A stretch of 7,727 nucleotides of DNA from Thermoprotei archaeon (GCA_021158375.1 JAGGUS010000169.1:1-7727), one strand, 5' to 3'; counted from the stretch's first letter, positions 1 to 5,292 are shown. The notes: a model not told the origin generated them from the letters alone. Translations and numbers: made by a program.

Positions 1-102
1 GGTGAGGAAATAAAGCTAGTGAGAAAAAGCGGAGATGTCTTAGGCATAATGCTTAGGAAAGGAAACTTAGCCTATCTGAGCGAGTTAAAACGAGAGGTTT
101 AA
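1..102 (+). CDS. 3' end of an unidentified protein-coding gene (partial)
   Basis: The first frame is open from the window edge to a TAA at 100-102 and encodes the last 33 residues of a protein, ending in LKREV. The other two plus-strand frames meet stops within the first 12 bases, so this is the only frame that can be coding. The tail is charged and Lys/Arg/Glu-rich, with a short hydrophobic stretch (VLGIML) that suits a soluble domain. The piece is too short to assign a family, and I do not recognise it. It reads toward the recombinase but is separated from it by more than 200 bases with a separate promoter, so the two are not obviously one operon. It would lie inside the inferred integrated element. 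Confidence 0.5.
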   Translation, partial: GEEIKLVRKSGDVLGIMLRKGNLAYLSELKREV

Positions 103-215
103 GTTTTAGAATGAAACGCATTTCACATTAGCTTTAGCCTAGAAGCTCTTTAACTACTCATAGCGTTCTGAAAGTAGGTAATCGCATTCTAAACGGGATA
201 GTCGCTTTGTATTCA

Positions 216-227
216 GTATTCGAATAC
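216..227. repeat. 12-bp perfect palindrome upstream of the recombinase gene
   Basis: GTATTCGAATAC reads the same on both strands. It lies about 100 bases before the serine recombinase start in a region with no gene. Serine recombinases act at short imperfect palindromes, often next to their own gene, so this is a candidate recombination half-site or regulator site; that role is inference. A related palindrome with the same GAATA/TATTC elements overlaps the recombinase stop codon. Confidence 0.5.
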
Positions 228-233
228 AGGGCC

Positions 234-322
234 CTTTTAGGAATGGAGCAAATAACATTCATACCAACATTCCTTAAAGGAAACTTTCAGGAAAATTTAT
301 ATATGAAAGGGGCTTTTAGGAA
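234..322. repeat. 10-bp direct repeat CTTTTAGGAA, two copies, in the recombinase upstream region
   Basis: CTTTTAGGAA occurs at 234-243 and again at 313-322, the second copy ending just before the recombinase start codon. Between them lies a 6-bp-arm inverted repeat, TTCCTT-A-AAGGAA, at 270-282. Together with the palindrome at 216-227 these give the 110 bases before the gene an unusual density of short repeats, as in a resolvase res site or an autoregulated promoter. The function is inferred only. Confidence 0.4.
284..309 (+). promoter_or_regulatory. TATA-box promoter of the recombinase, framed by an inverted repeat
   Basis: A-rich GAAAA (291-295, BRE-like) is followed by TTTATATA (296-303). 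The box centre is about 26 bases before the ATG at 325, so transcription should start at or next to the start codon, giving a leaderless mRNA. CTTTCA at 284-289 and TGAAAG at 304-309 form an inverted repeat that brackets the TATA box exactly. A dimer bound there would block TBP, so this is a plausible autoregulatory operator. Confidence 0.6.
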
Positions 323-324
323 GA

Positions 325-1044
325 ATGATGAAAGCGGTAGGTTACCTAAGGGTTAGTCAAAAAGATGAAAACATAGAGAATCAGAGAATGGCTATTCTTG
401 ATTTTGCTAAGCGTAGAGGCCTAGAGGTAGTAGCATGGTTTACTGATGAAGACGTAAGTGGGACTATTCCGCCTAGAATGAGAGAAGGATATAGGGCCAT
501 GTTGAAGTTCTGTATTGATAATGAGATAAAGACCATTATATTTTACGACTTATCGAGATTAGCGAGGAGTGTTGAAGAAGGCCTAGAGGAGCTTAAGAGG
601 TTAGCTGAGGAAGGTTTCAACTTCTACTTTGCAGGGATGGATTTTCTGAATTATGACTTAGATCCTATGTTTAAGAAAAAGATAATAATGGATTTTCTAT
701 GGTTTGCGGAAATGTATGTTGAAGATATAAAGAGGAGAACTAAAAGTGCTTTAGAGAGGCTTAGGAGAGAGGGTAAGCTCTACTATAGGCCAACACTAAT
801 ACATTATATTGCATTATGGTTAAGTGGTAAGTCCTCATTTTCTAAGCTCACTACTGAGGATATTAAGAGAGCTAAGGAAGAAATGATAAGCTATATTGGT
901 AGGAAGAAGGCCCTAGGTTATAGTCTGAAGAGAATTCATGAAGAGTTCCTAAAGGACTACGCACCACTCTTTAAGAGATTTCCAAAAGCTCCTAGAGGAT
1001 TTAAGGCATTCTACAGAATGTATAGGGAGATAAGAATGCCTTGA
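325..1044 (+). CDS. Serine recombinase (resolvase/invertase family), archaeal type
   Basis: This 239-residue protein carries an N-terminal serine-recombinase catalytic domain (about residues 3-145). YLRVS supplies the nucleophile Ser11 and Arg9. DLSRLARS (75-82) supplies Arg78 and Arg81, which match the paired arginines of resolvases; Ser77 stands where many members have Asp. A long helix follows (about 125-150, WFAEMYVEDIKRRTK), as in the dimer-forming E helix. The last 85 residues are Lys/Arg-rich and helical, probably DNA binding. They do not look like the large zinc-ribbon domain of big serine integrases, and the catalytic-first order rules out the IS607 transposase arrangement. ATG at 325 is preferred because the TATA box puts the transcript start there; the ATG at 328 is nearly equivalent. 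The gene lies next to a truncated tRNA, which suggests it belongs to an integrated element. Whether it is integrase, resolvase or invertase cannot be told. Confidence 0.9.
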   Translation: MMKAVGYLRVSQKDENIENQRMAILDFAKRRGLEVVAWFTDEDVSGTIPPRMREGYRAMLKFCIDNEIKTIIFYDLSRLARSVEEGLEELKRLAEEGFNFYFAGMDFLNYDLDPMFKKKIIMDFLWFAEMYVEDIKRRTKSALERLRREGKLYYRPTLIHYIALWLSGKSSFSKLTTEDIKRAKEEMISYIGRKKALGYSLKRIHEEFLKDYAPLFKRFPKAPRGFKAFYRMYREIRMP

Positions 1045-1053
1045 ATATTCAAG
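1040..1053. repeat. 14-bp perfect palindrome over the recombinase stop codon
   Basis: CTTGAATATTCAAG is a perfect palindrome that includes the TGA stop (1042-1044). Its core GAATATTC recurs at 1140-1147, eight bases before the truncated tRNA, and a partial GAATAT sits at 1129-1134. A palindrome on each side of the recombinase gene (this one and 216-227) suggests binding sites for the enzyme. It lacks the GC-rich stem of a terminator hairpin. Confidence 0.5.
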
Positions 1054-1066
1054 TGAAAAAATTATC

Positions 1067-1085
1067 TTTTTATCATATATTTTTT
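1067..1085 (+). terminator. T-rich transcription terminator after the recombinase gene
   Basis: Two T tracts, T5 at 1067-1071 and T6 at 1080-1085, lie 23-41 bases after the stop codon. Archaeal RNA polymerase ends transcripts at runs of T in the non-template strand without needing a hairpin. The same AT-rich stretch also contains TATA-like sequence (around 1086-1098), so a promoter function cannot be excluded. Confidence 0.45.
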
Positions 1086-1154
1086 GATATAAAAATATGC
1101 GAATTAATAAGAGTGCATGGTTTATTCCGAATATCAACTGAATATTCTTGTGTT

Positions 1155-1199
1155 CTTACGAGCCGGAGGTCCCGGGTTCAAAGCCCGGCGGGCCCACCA
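1155..1199 (+). pseudogene. Truncated tRNA-Val(TAC): 3' half only, probable att scar of an integrated element
   Basis: The sequence matches tRNA positions 32-76: anticodon loop CTTACGA (1155-1161, anticodon TAC at 1157-1159), 3' anticodon strand GCCGG (1162-1166), variable AGGTC, T-stem CCGGG/CCCGG around loop TTCAAAG (1172-1188), acceptor strand CGGGCCC (1189-1195), discriminator A and encoded CCA (1197-1199). The bases before 1155 (TGTT) cannot pair with GCCGG, and no matching 5' acceptor GGGCCCG follows by a tRNA D-arm anywhere upstream in the window. The break therefore falls at the edge of the anticodon loop, the classic crossover point for elements that integrate in tRNA genes. The intact copy should lie to the left, outside the window, with the element in between. 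The alternative is a split-tRNA 3' half, but no GC-rich joining leader is seen. Confidence 0.8.
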
Positions 1200-1431
1200 A
1201 ACCATGCCTAAACAATAAACAAGCCTTCTAAGGTTCTTAGCATATCCTCATAAAATTAATATGGCATTATTCCCCCACAACTCTATTGCTATACTCCTAT
1301 ATCTACACTTACCTGATTTAACATGCGTCTTAATAGGAGTCCATAACTCATCATAGAATTTTTATGCAGAGGCGAACCCGAGTGAGAAATGAATAATATT
1401 GTATTGATTTCCGTTTCGTTTTAAGGTAATG
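1200..1431. other. Intergenic stretch without a supportable gene
   Basis: No reading frame with a plausible start and coding character was found between the truncated tRNA and the toxin-antitoxin promoter. The one notable item is a 15-bp sequence at 1234-1248 that recurs in inverted orientation at 6509-6523. A minus-strand ATGATGA (1349-1355) resembles a box C, but no box D follows at the right distance. Confidence 0.5.
1234..1248 (+). repeat. 15-bp inverted repeat, left copy
   Basis: TTCTTAGCATATCCT here is found exactly on the minus strand at 6509-6523; the match stops at both ends. This copy lies 35 bases after the truncated tRNA, and the other lies directly before the box C of the C/D box sRNA. 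An exact 15-base match is unlikely but not impossible by chance in a 7.7-kb AT-rich window. Confidence 0.4.
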
Positions 1432-1466
1432 CTTATAAGTTTGGGATATGTGGGATATGTGGGTGA
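1432..1466 (+). promoter_or_regulatory. vapBC promoter with tandem 9-bp operator-like repeats and ribosome binding site
   Basis: The TATA box CTTATAAGT (1432-1440) predicts a transcript start near 1461. Two tandem copies of TGGGATATG (1442-1450 and 1451-1459) plus a partial third (TGGG, 1460-1463) fill the space between the TATA box and the ribosome binding site. GGTGA (1462-1466) lies six bases before the TTG start and matches the archaeal 16S 3' end. AbrB-type antitoxins commonly repress their own operon by binding repeats in this position, so these are candidate operators; that is inference. Confidence 0.6.
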
Positions 1467-1472
1467 CTTCAT

Positions 1473-1748
1473 TTGAGCATAACTGTTATTGATGAAAGGG
1501 GGAGAATAGTAATTCCTAGTAGGGTCAGGAGAAAGCTAAAAATTAAGGAAGGAGACCACTTTTTAGTGGTAAACGTAAGGGATGACATGATCGTACTTAA
1601 GAAGATTGACATACGGGAATTAGTCAAGAGCATAGTTGAAGAAATAGCCAAAAGCCGTATCGATCTAGACGCTATTTTAAATGAAGTAGAGAGGGAGGCT
1701 AATATAATTGCGAAGAAAAAGATCGAGGAAATTTCTTCTCGATACTAA
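1473..1748 (+). CDS. vapB: AbrB/SpoVT-fold (swapped-hairpin) antitoxin, VapB type
   Basis: This 91-residue protein begins with the AbrB swapped-hairpin DNA-binding fold: the pattern ITVIDERGRIVIPSRVRRKL, then KIKEGDHFLVV and MIVLKKI, fills residues 3-45. The rest (about 46-91) is charged and helical and is likely to wrap the partner toxin. Proteins of this layout neutralise a PIN-domain RNase and repress their own promoter. The TTG at 1473 is chosen because GGTGA sits six bases upstream and the hairpin starts immediately after it. The gene overlaps the toxin gene by 41 bases in another frame, so the two are translated from one message and probably coupled. The tandem repeats before the gene fit autoregulation. 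Family and pairing are clear; the exact subfamily is not. Confidence 0.88.
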   Translation: MSITVIDERGRIVIPSRVRRKLKIKEGDHFLVVNVRDDMIVLKKIDIRELVKSIVEEIAKSRIDLDAILNEVEREANIIAKKKIEEISSRY

Positions 1749-2175
1749 CGTATTCATAGCCGCGTTTAAATCTGGCTTTACAAAGACAACTGAACTACTC
1801 ACCGAATTACTAAGTAATCCTGAATACGAGCTAATTGCTAATGCTGTGCTCCTTCAAGAGTATAGACAATGGTTAGATAAGTTATCGAAGCAGCTACCTA
1901 ATTTAAGGGAAAGGGCAAAGCTCCTGTACATCTTAATAGTGAATAAAATAACCTTAGTAGAGCCCAGCAAAGAGCATCTAGAAAAGTACAAGCCATATAT
2001 TCGTAAGGATGAACTAGCTGATCTATATCATGCTGCAACATGTTTAAAGGCAAATGCTATACTTATAACTAACGATAGGCATTTCGATAAGATAAAGAGG
2101 TCAGGAATGATTGAAGTATGGTCTATTAGTAAGGCAATCAGGGAGATATTAGGACAGAAGGCTAAGAAGGAATGA
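1708..2175 (+). CDS. vapC: PIN-domain ribonuclease toxin, VapC type
   Basis: This 155-residue protein is a PIN-domain RNase. The acidic metal-site residues are visible: Asp12 in FLLDTNVFIAAF, Glu51 in NAVLLQEYRQWL, Asp101 and/or Asp105 in RKDELADLYHAAT, and Asp123 in ILITNDRHFDKI. The middle part (LLQEYRQWL and the DELADLYHAA-to-TNDRHF spacing) resembles the PIN family of putative toxin components rather than the shortest VapCs. Such toxins cleave specific RNAs, often tRNA, and are held inactive by the upstream antitoxin. The start is TTG at 1708: an in-frame TAA stands directly before it, no ATG or GTG lies between it and the PIN core, and GGGAGG (1693-1698) is nine bases upstream inside the antitoxin gene. 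The catalytic residues are complete, so the toxin should be active. Confidence 0.88.
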   Translation: MRRKRSRKFLLDTNVFIAAFKSGFTKTTELLTELLSNPEYELIANAVLLQEYRQWLDKLSKQLPNLRERAKLLYILIVNKITLVEPSKEHLEKYKPYIRKDELADLYHAATCLKANAILITNDRHFDKIKRSGMIEVWSISKAIREILGQKAKKE

Positions 2176-2317
2176 AGTATAATTAAGTCAAGGATCGTTA
2201 TGGCATCTAGACATATTAGATATACGCTTCATGCTGAAAGCTTCATGACTTGCCCTCTAAATAAACTATTCGCTTATTTGAGTACTTAAAATATTTTAGG
2301 AATTGTGGGAACTCAAA
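2176..2317. other. AT-rich intergenic spacer after vapC
   Basis: No gene is supported here. An 8-bp direct repeat GCTTCATG occurs at 2226-2233 and 2240-2247. No clear T-run terminator follows vapC. Confidence 0.4.
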
Positions 2318-2329
2318 GCCTATATATAG
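2318..2329 (+). promoter_or_regulatory. Strong TATA box of the candidate ncRNA
   Basis: GCCTATATATAG contains a run of alternating TA (2321-2328). Its centre predicts a transcript start near 2350, just where the GC-rich structured segment begins, which supports that segment being a separate transcript. Confidence 0.5.
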
Positions 2330-2349
2330 CATTATATCTACTCATCTCG

Positions 2350-2492
2350 GATGCCATCAGGCTTAGCCGATGACGGCACAATCCCGTAACCCGCACCTTG
2401 TGGTGCGCGGGGATGTAGCTCACGATGAACCACCGATAAAGATGAGATGGCTAAGGGAGAAGCTCGTGCAAGTATCCAAAACACCATGCACG
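2350..2492 (+). ncRNA. Candidate structured non-coding RNA (possible IS200/IS605 right-end RNA remnant)
   Basis: Bases 2351-2420 are 60% GC (42 of 70) in AT-rich surroundings, a common mark of structured RNA in thermophiles. Hairpin 1 (2352-2378): TGCC/GGCA, then TCA/TGA, then GGC-TTA-GCC. Hairpin 2 (2381-2414): ATCCC/GGGAT outer stem, internal loop, CGCACC/GGTGCG inner stem and TTGT loop. CTTAGCC (2362-2368) can pair instead with GGCTAAG (2449-2455), a possible pseudoknot. A last stem, CGTGCA/TGCACG (2465-2470 with 2487-2492), encloses a 16-base loop. A TATA box lies at the right distance upstream. The frame from ATG 2351 reads on to about 2513, broken by TAA (2386) and TGA (2425), with protein-like pieces such as PAPCGARGCSSR. 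One reading is a decayed tnpB 3' end with its guide RNA; the other is an independent RNA gene. No known class such as tRNA, SRP RNA, RNase P RNA or C/D sRNA fits. Confidence 0.5.
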
Positions 2493-2500
2493 GACAACTA

Positions 2501-2823
2501 CCACTAATCACCTAAGTTATCATAATTCTTCAAGAAAAAGCCCACTTACTTTATCCGACCTATTAGCATGATATAAGCTACAAAGGTCTAATGAAACAAT
2601 GAGAAAGAGTAATGAATTTTTGCAAAAGAACCTGGGTGCTGACATGTTCTATGACTATGTATCTCGCAAAGACAATTTAGTTGCCGAATGGAACCGTAAT
2701 GAGTAATATTGTATGCTCATAGTCATCCTCTTGGCTAGTAGATTCCCTGCGAGATGAATTCTTGAGCCAATATAGAAATAACTTTTGTAGGCCAATATTA
2801 CATATGCATGTCGGTATTCGTAC
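2501..2823. other. Gene-poor stretch between candidate ncRNA and broken antitoxin
   Basis: The only open plus-strand frame worth naming is a 35-residue ORF at 2599-2706 (MRKSNEFLQK to EWNRNE), without a clear ribosome binding site, TATA box or recognisable domain. It may be a relic or chance. A long minus-strand frame over 2655-3020 is the antisense shadow of the broken antitoxin gene. Confidence 0.4.
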
Positions 2824-3042
2824 ATGTCTGTCACATTCACTATACGTATTCCGCGTAAGTTAGCTGAGAAAATGAGGAAGTGTAGAGAAATTAATTGAAG
2901 TGAAGTTATTAGGAGGAATATTGAGGAATGCCTCAAAAAGCTCGAGGAAGCAGGAACAATAGTTGATGCACATGAATTGCTGATGTTGCATGTAATACTA
3001 TTCATAGTATTCCAAGGCATACTATGTGCCAGGTTAAAGTAG
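2824..3042 (+). pseudogene. Ribbon-helix-helix (CopG-like) VapB antitoxin gene broken by an internal TGA
   Basis: From ATG 2824 the frame reads MSVTFTIRIPRKLAEKMRK, then CREIN, a TGA at 2896-2898, then SEVIRRNIEECLKKLEE. The order beta strand (VTFTIRIP), helix, short loop, helix (SEVIRRNIEE) is that of archaeal VapB antitoxins with a ribbon-helix-helix fold. In that family a Trp commonly follows the Asn (INWSEVIR), so the TGA is best explained as one TGG-to-TGA change. The frame stays open to TAG at 3040. The C-terminal part after about codon 50 (ELLMLHVILFIVF) is unusually hydrophobic for this family and may reflect further decay. No PIN-domain toxin follows before the convergent membrane-protein gene. 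This is most likely the dead remnant of a second toxin-antitoxin pair; a sequencing error at 2898 is the alternative. Confidence 0.75.
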
Positions 3043-3126
3043 TGTTAGTGTGCTAAGGCATTCAAATTCCATTCATAGTGAAAGAAAATATTCTAGAATT
3101 ACGCTCATATCACTACTTTGACTGTA

Positions 3127-3152
3127 GTTCATACTACCCTTATAGTATGAAC
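3127..3152. repeat. Perfect 10-bp inverted repeat (hairpin) over the 3' end of the membrane-protein gene
   Basis: GTTCATACTA and TAGTATGAAC flank the six bases CCCTTA. The stem covers the last seven codons and the TGA stop of the minus-strand gene. It is AT-rich and no T run follows on the minus strand, so it is not a standard intrinsic terminator. It could stabilise the mRNA 3' end, act at convergent transcription, or bind a protein. Confidence 0.6.
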
Positions 3153-4418
3153 ATGAGCAACTCTATTTTGGTGCTCGAAGAGACAAACGACTTTAAGAGC
3201 TAGCATGTGCCTTGCAGTAATTCTATGAAAGCGGCAGTAAAGGGCAACTTCATCGTTTGGAAGAACCTCCTTAATGCTCATTCCGCTAATAGTTTTGACT
3301 TCCAACTCAATTGGTTTCTTAAAGTGCCTCCAATCAACGCCCATTAGATAAATATTGATATTCACTATTTTGCTATGCCCTATGTTCCTTAGTAAAATGA
3401 AGGCGCTATCTCTAGACGCCTCTATCGAAGTCGTAAAGTCGTTTAAAGCTAGCAAGGCTCTAAAGAGCGAGGTTATCCCTTCTTTAAGACTTCCTTCAAA
3501 TGTCTCGTACGATAGGACATAATAGAAGCCTAACCACTCAAGTAGAAGCCATAGACCGAGCATGAACAGAGAAACATTAAATTCGTAACTATTGAACATT
3601 ACCCGAACCCCTGGCAACACGTAGCCTACTATTGCGAGAATTGAATATATTAGTTCACTGATACCATAAGTGATCGGCTTAATTAAATTCTTCGGTGCGT
3701 ATGCCAATAGCCAAGATGAATGCAATATTAATGGTGCAATTATGGGATACCTAACATGCCTTAGCTCTCCCTTCCATAGCTCATCGATACTCAGTACAAG
3801 TAGTAAAACGCTAACGAGTATACAGTATGCATACGACACTATGTGCTTAGCTCTAAATGAAAACTCGCTAAATAGGAGAGAAGGAATTATTGTTAGTGAG
3901 AGGATTAAGCCGACTATTGCACTCATCCTCCAGTACATTATGGCTATCTTTGGTGGATCCTTACTAGCAGCTAAGATGGCTTGAGATAAGGTATGGTATG
4001 CTGATAAGGAGTATAATAAGTACAACATGAAATATGCTGGTAATGCGATGTATATAGGTAAAGCTATCTTGAGTAAGGCAGTCTTCATTAAGGATTCATA
4101 ATGTAACACATCGCTAATTAGTAAGGGCGCAGAACTAAAGATGAATGAAAATGTCAATATCGTTGCCGAGGCAAATAGCCCATGAACGTAGGAGAAGATA
4201 CGTAAATGGCCTTCTACATTAGTGAATATTAACATAAATATGCCTCCTAAGAATAGCGCTACCAATCCTAATATCAATAGTCGCGAGAGAAACAGTAAGT
4301 TGTACGGATAATGACTGGTTACAGCTATGGTAATATATGAAAAAACCCATGGAAGCGAAACAACTAATATCAATACGTCCAGAACCTTCCAGCTTCTCAT
4401 AATTCTTGAAAGTAACAT
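3129..4418 (-). CDS. Multi-pass membrane protein with C-terminal soluble tail, function unknown
   Basis: This 429-residue protein has about eight or nine predicted membrane helices, roughly at 12-33, 43-66, 74-101, 117-137, 166-183, 194-211, 224-241, 251-270 and 280-302. About 125 residues without a membrane segment follow. The tail (about 335-429) is built of alternating hydrophobic strands (SAFILLRNIGHSKIVNINIYL, then IELEVKTI, EVALYCRF and ALKVVCLF), which suggests a beta-sandwich of the kind seen in archaeal surface and pilin-like proteins; that fold is inference. No transporter or enzyme motif is recognised. ATG at 4418 is supported by AGAGGGT five bases upstream and a TATA box further up. 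It is in the same direction as the broken secreted-protein gene but has its own promoter. It ends in a perfect hairpin over the stop codon. Confidence 0.8.
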   Translation of the reverse strand: MLLSRIMRSWKVLDVLILVVSLPWVFSYITIAVTSHYPYNLLFLSRLLILGLVALFLGGIFMLIFTNVEGHLRIFSYVHGLFASATILTFSFIFSSAPLLISDVLHYESLMKTALLKIALPIYIALPAYFMLYLLYSLSAYHTLSQAILAASKDPPKIAIMYWRMSAIVGLILSLTIIPSLLFSEFSFRAKHIVSYAYCILVSVLLLVLSIDELWKGELRHVRYPIIAPLILHSSWLLAYAPKNLIKPITYGISELIYSILAIVGYVLPGVRVMFNSYEFNVSLFMLGLWLLLEWLGFYYVLSYETFEGSLKEGITSLFRALLALNDFTTSIEASRDSAFILLRNIGHSKIVNINIYLMGVDWRHFKKPIELEVKTISGMSIKEVLPNDEVALYCRFHRITARHMLALKVVCLFEHQNRVAHVHTIRVV

Positions 4419-4423
4419 ATACG

Positions 4424-4480
4424 ACCCTCTATGATTAAAATTGTCCCGATCTGGGATAAAAATATTGAAAAATATATAAG
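4424..4480 (-). promoter_or_regulatory. Promoter and ribosome binding site of the 429-residue membrane protein gene
   Basis: On the minus strand CTTATATATT (4471-4480) is a good TATA box and predicts a transcript start near 4449. The leader of about 30 bases carries AGAGGGT (4424-4430) five bases before the ATG. Confidence 0.55.
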
Positions 4481-4485
4481 GTTAC

Positions 4486-5233
4486 TTAATCTGAGCGTAA
4501 TGAAATTAGTGTTGCTTTGCCATCACCAAATATCTTAGTACCGTCAGGTGATCTACTATTTCCCATATCTATAGCATCCTTGAGAATATCCCATTGATAT
4601 TCTACAATGACATAATACGAAGTTATTATATCATATCCTTCTGATGTTGGTTTACTCGATGACGCATACCATGTGTGATATATTATATGCCATGCCCACC
4701 ATCGTTCACCTTGAATCGACTTATTAAACTCCTCTGAAAAAGCATCTTCAGCATACTCGTAGCCATAAGAATAATCATTATCTACGTGTATTACATCATG
4801 TCCTAAGATAATCCATGATTCTAGATGTACATTGCCTACGATAATATAACCGTAATAAGGACTGTAGAGTCATCACCGCCCTCTACTATATGAGCATCTT
4901 GAGAAACCCAAGCAGATTTGGTATAATCATAGATGTATAGCGTATCTGCCTTGGCATTATCCCCCTTTAGATCAGATGACCAGTCTAATTAGTAACGTTT
5001 ACTGTAAACTCGTAATCAGTAACCTCTAAACTGAGAAGATTACTCTTAGGCCCCTCAAGTACTCTAAATGTAACCCTTACGTAAAGTACTTCGCTCTTCT
5101 TATCATAGTTATAATAAGCCATATAACATACTTTAAACATATGTTGAATGAGCCACTTCTCAAATTTGTTGGATTTGGCATAGACTGTAGATATTAGGTT
5201 TGTTGTTATAAGTAAAAATATACTTATACTCAT
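4486..5233 (-). pseudogene. Secreted or membrane-anchored protein gene disrupted by two frameshifts
   Basis: Three consecutive minus-strand frames join into one protein of about 250 residues. Part 1 (5233-4985) starts MSISIFLLITTNLISTVYA, a signal-peptide-like segment, and ends FTVNVTN-stop. Part 2 (4988-4836) reads DWSSDLKGDNAKADTLYIYDY to VEGGDDSTVLI. Part 3 (4869-4486) reads YYGYIIVGNVHLESW, then ERWWAWHIIYHTWY, and ends SLRSD-stop. Each join needs a change equal to one lost base. The three parts share an aromatic, Asp/Ser/Gly-rich style typical of exported proteins, and none has a rival gene on the other strand, so the whole is one gene recently broken. In-frame codons above the ATG (to 5272) encode RYRKVCKYGLIII, a good positively charged start of a signal peptide, but hold no ATG, GTG or TTG, so the true start may be lost too. 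No family is recognised. Assembly errors are the alternative. Confidence 0.75.
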
Positions 5234-5292
5234 TATAATAATTAACCCATATTTACATACTTTCCTATATCTTTACCTCATATATGTATAGT

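Noticed and set aside
228..240. GGGCCC upstream of the recombinase as a possible 5' half of the truncated tRNA
   Set aside because: The seventh acceptor base and the D-arm that should follow are absent; the next bases are TTTTAGGAATG.
949..1137. Minus-strand 62-residue frame over the end of the recombinase gene
   Set aside because: It is antisense to a well-supported serine recombinase and has no domain or ribosome binding site.
1335..1360. Possible C/D sRNA on the minus strand (ATGATGA at 1349-1355)
   Set aside because: No CTGA follows at guide distance and no second box pair is present.
1469..1651. Minus-strand 60-residue frame over vapB
   Set aside because: Antisense shadow of the AbrB-fold antitoxin, Ser/Thr/Leu-rich as expected of a shadow frame.
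2350..2492. C/D box reading of the GC-rich segment because of several GATGA motifs
   Set aside because: No box D (CTGA) is spaced correctly and the segment folds as stable hairpins instead.
2655..3020. Minus-strand 121-residue frame
   Set aside because: It lies opposite the broken ribbon-helix-helix antitoxin, whose family pattern on the plus strand is clear; the minus product has no recognisable pattern.
3670..3984. Plus-strand 104-residue frame inside the membrane protein gene
   Set aside because: Antisense shadow of a strongly hydrophobic 429-residue protein with its own promoter and ribosome binding site.
4855..4990. Programmed frameshifting in the secreted-protein gene
   Set aside because: No slippery run or downstream structure was seen at the joins, and two independent shifts in one gene fit decay better.
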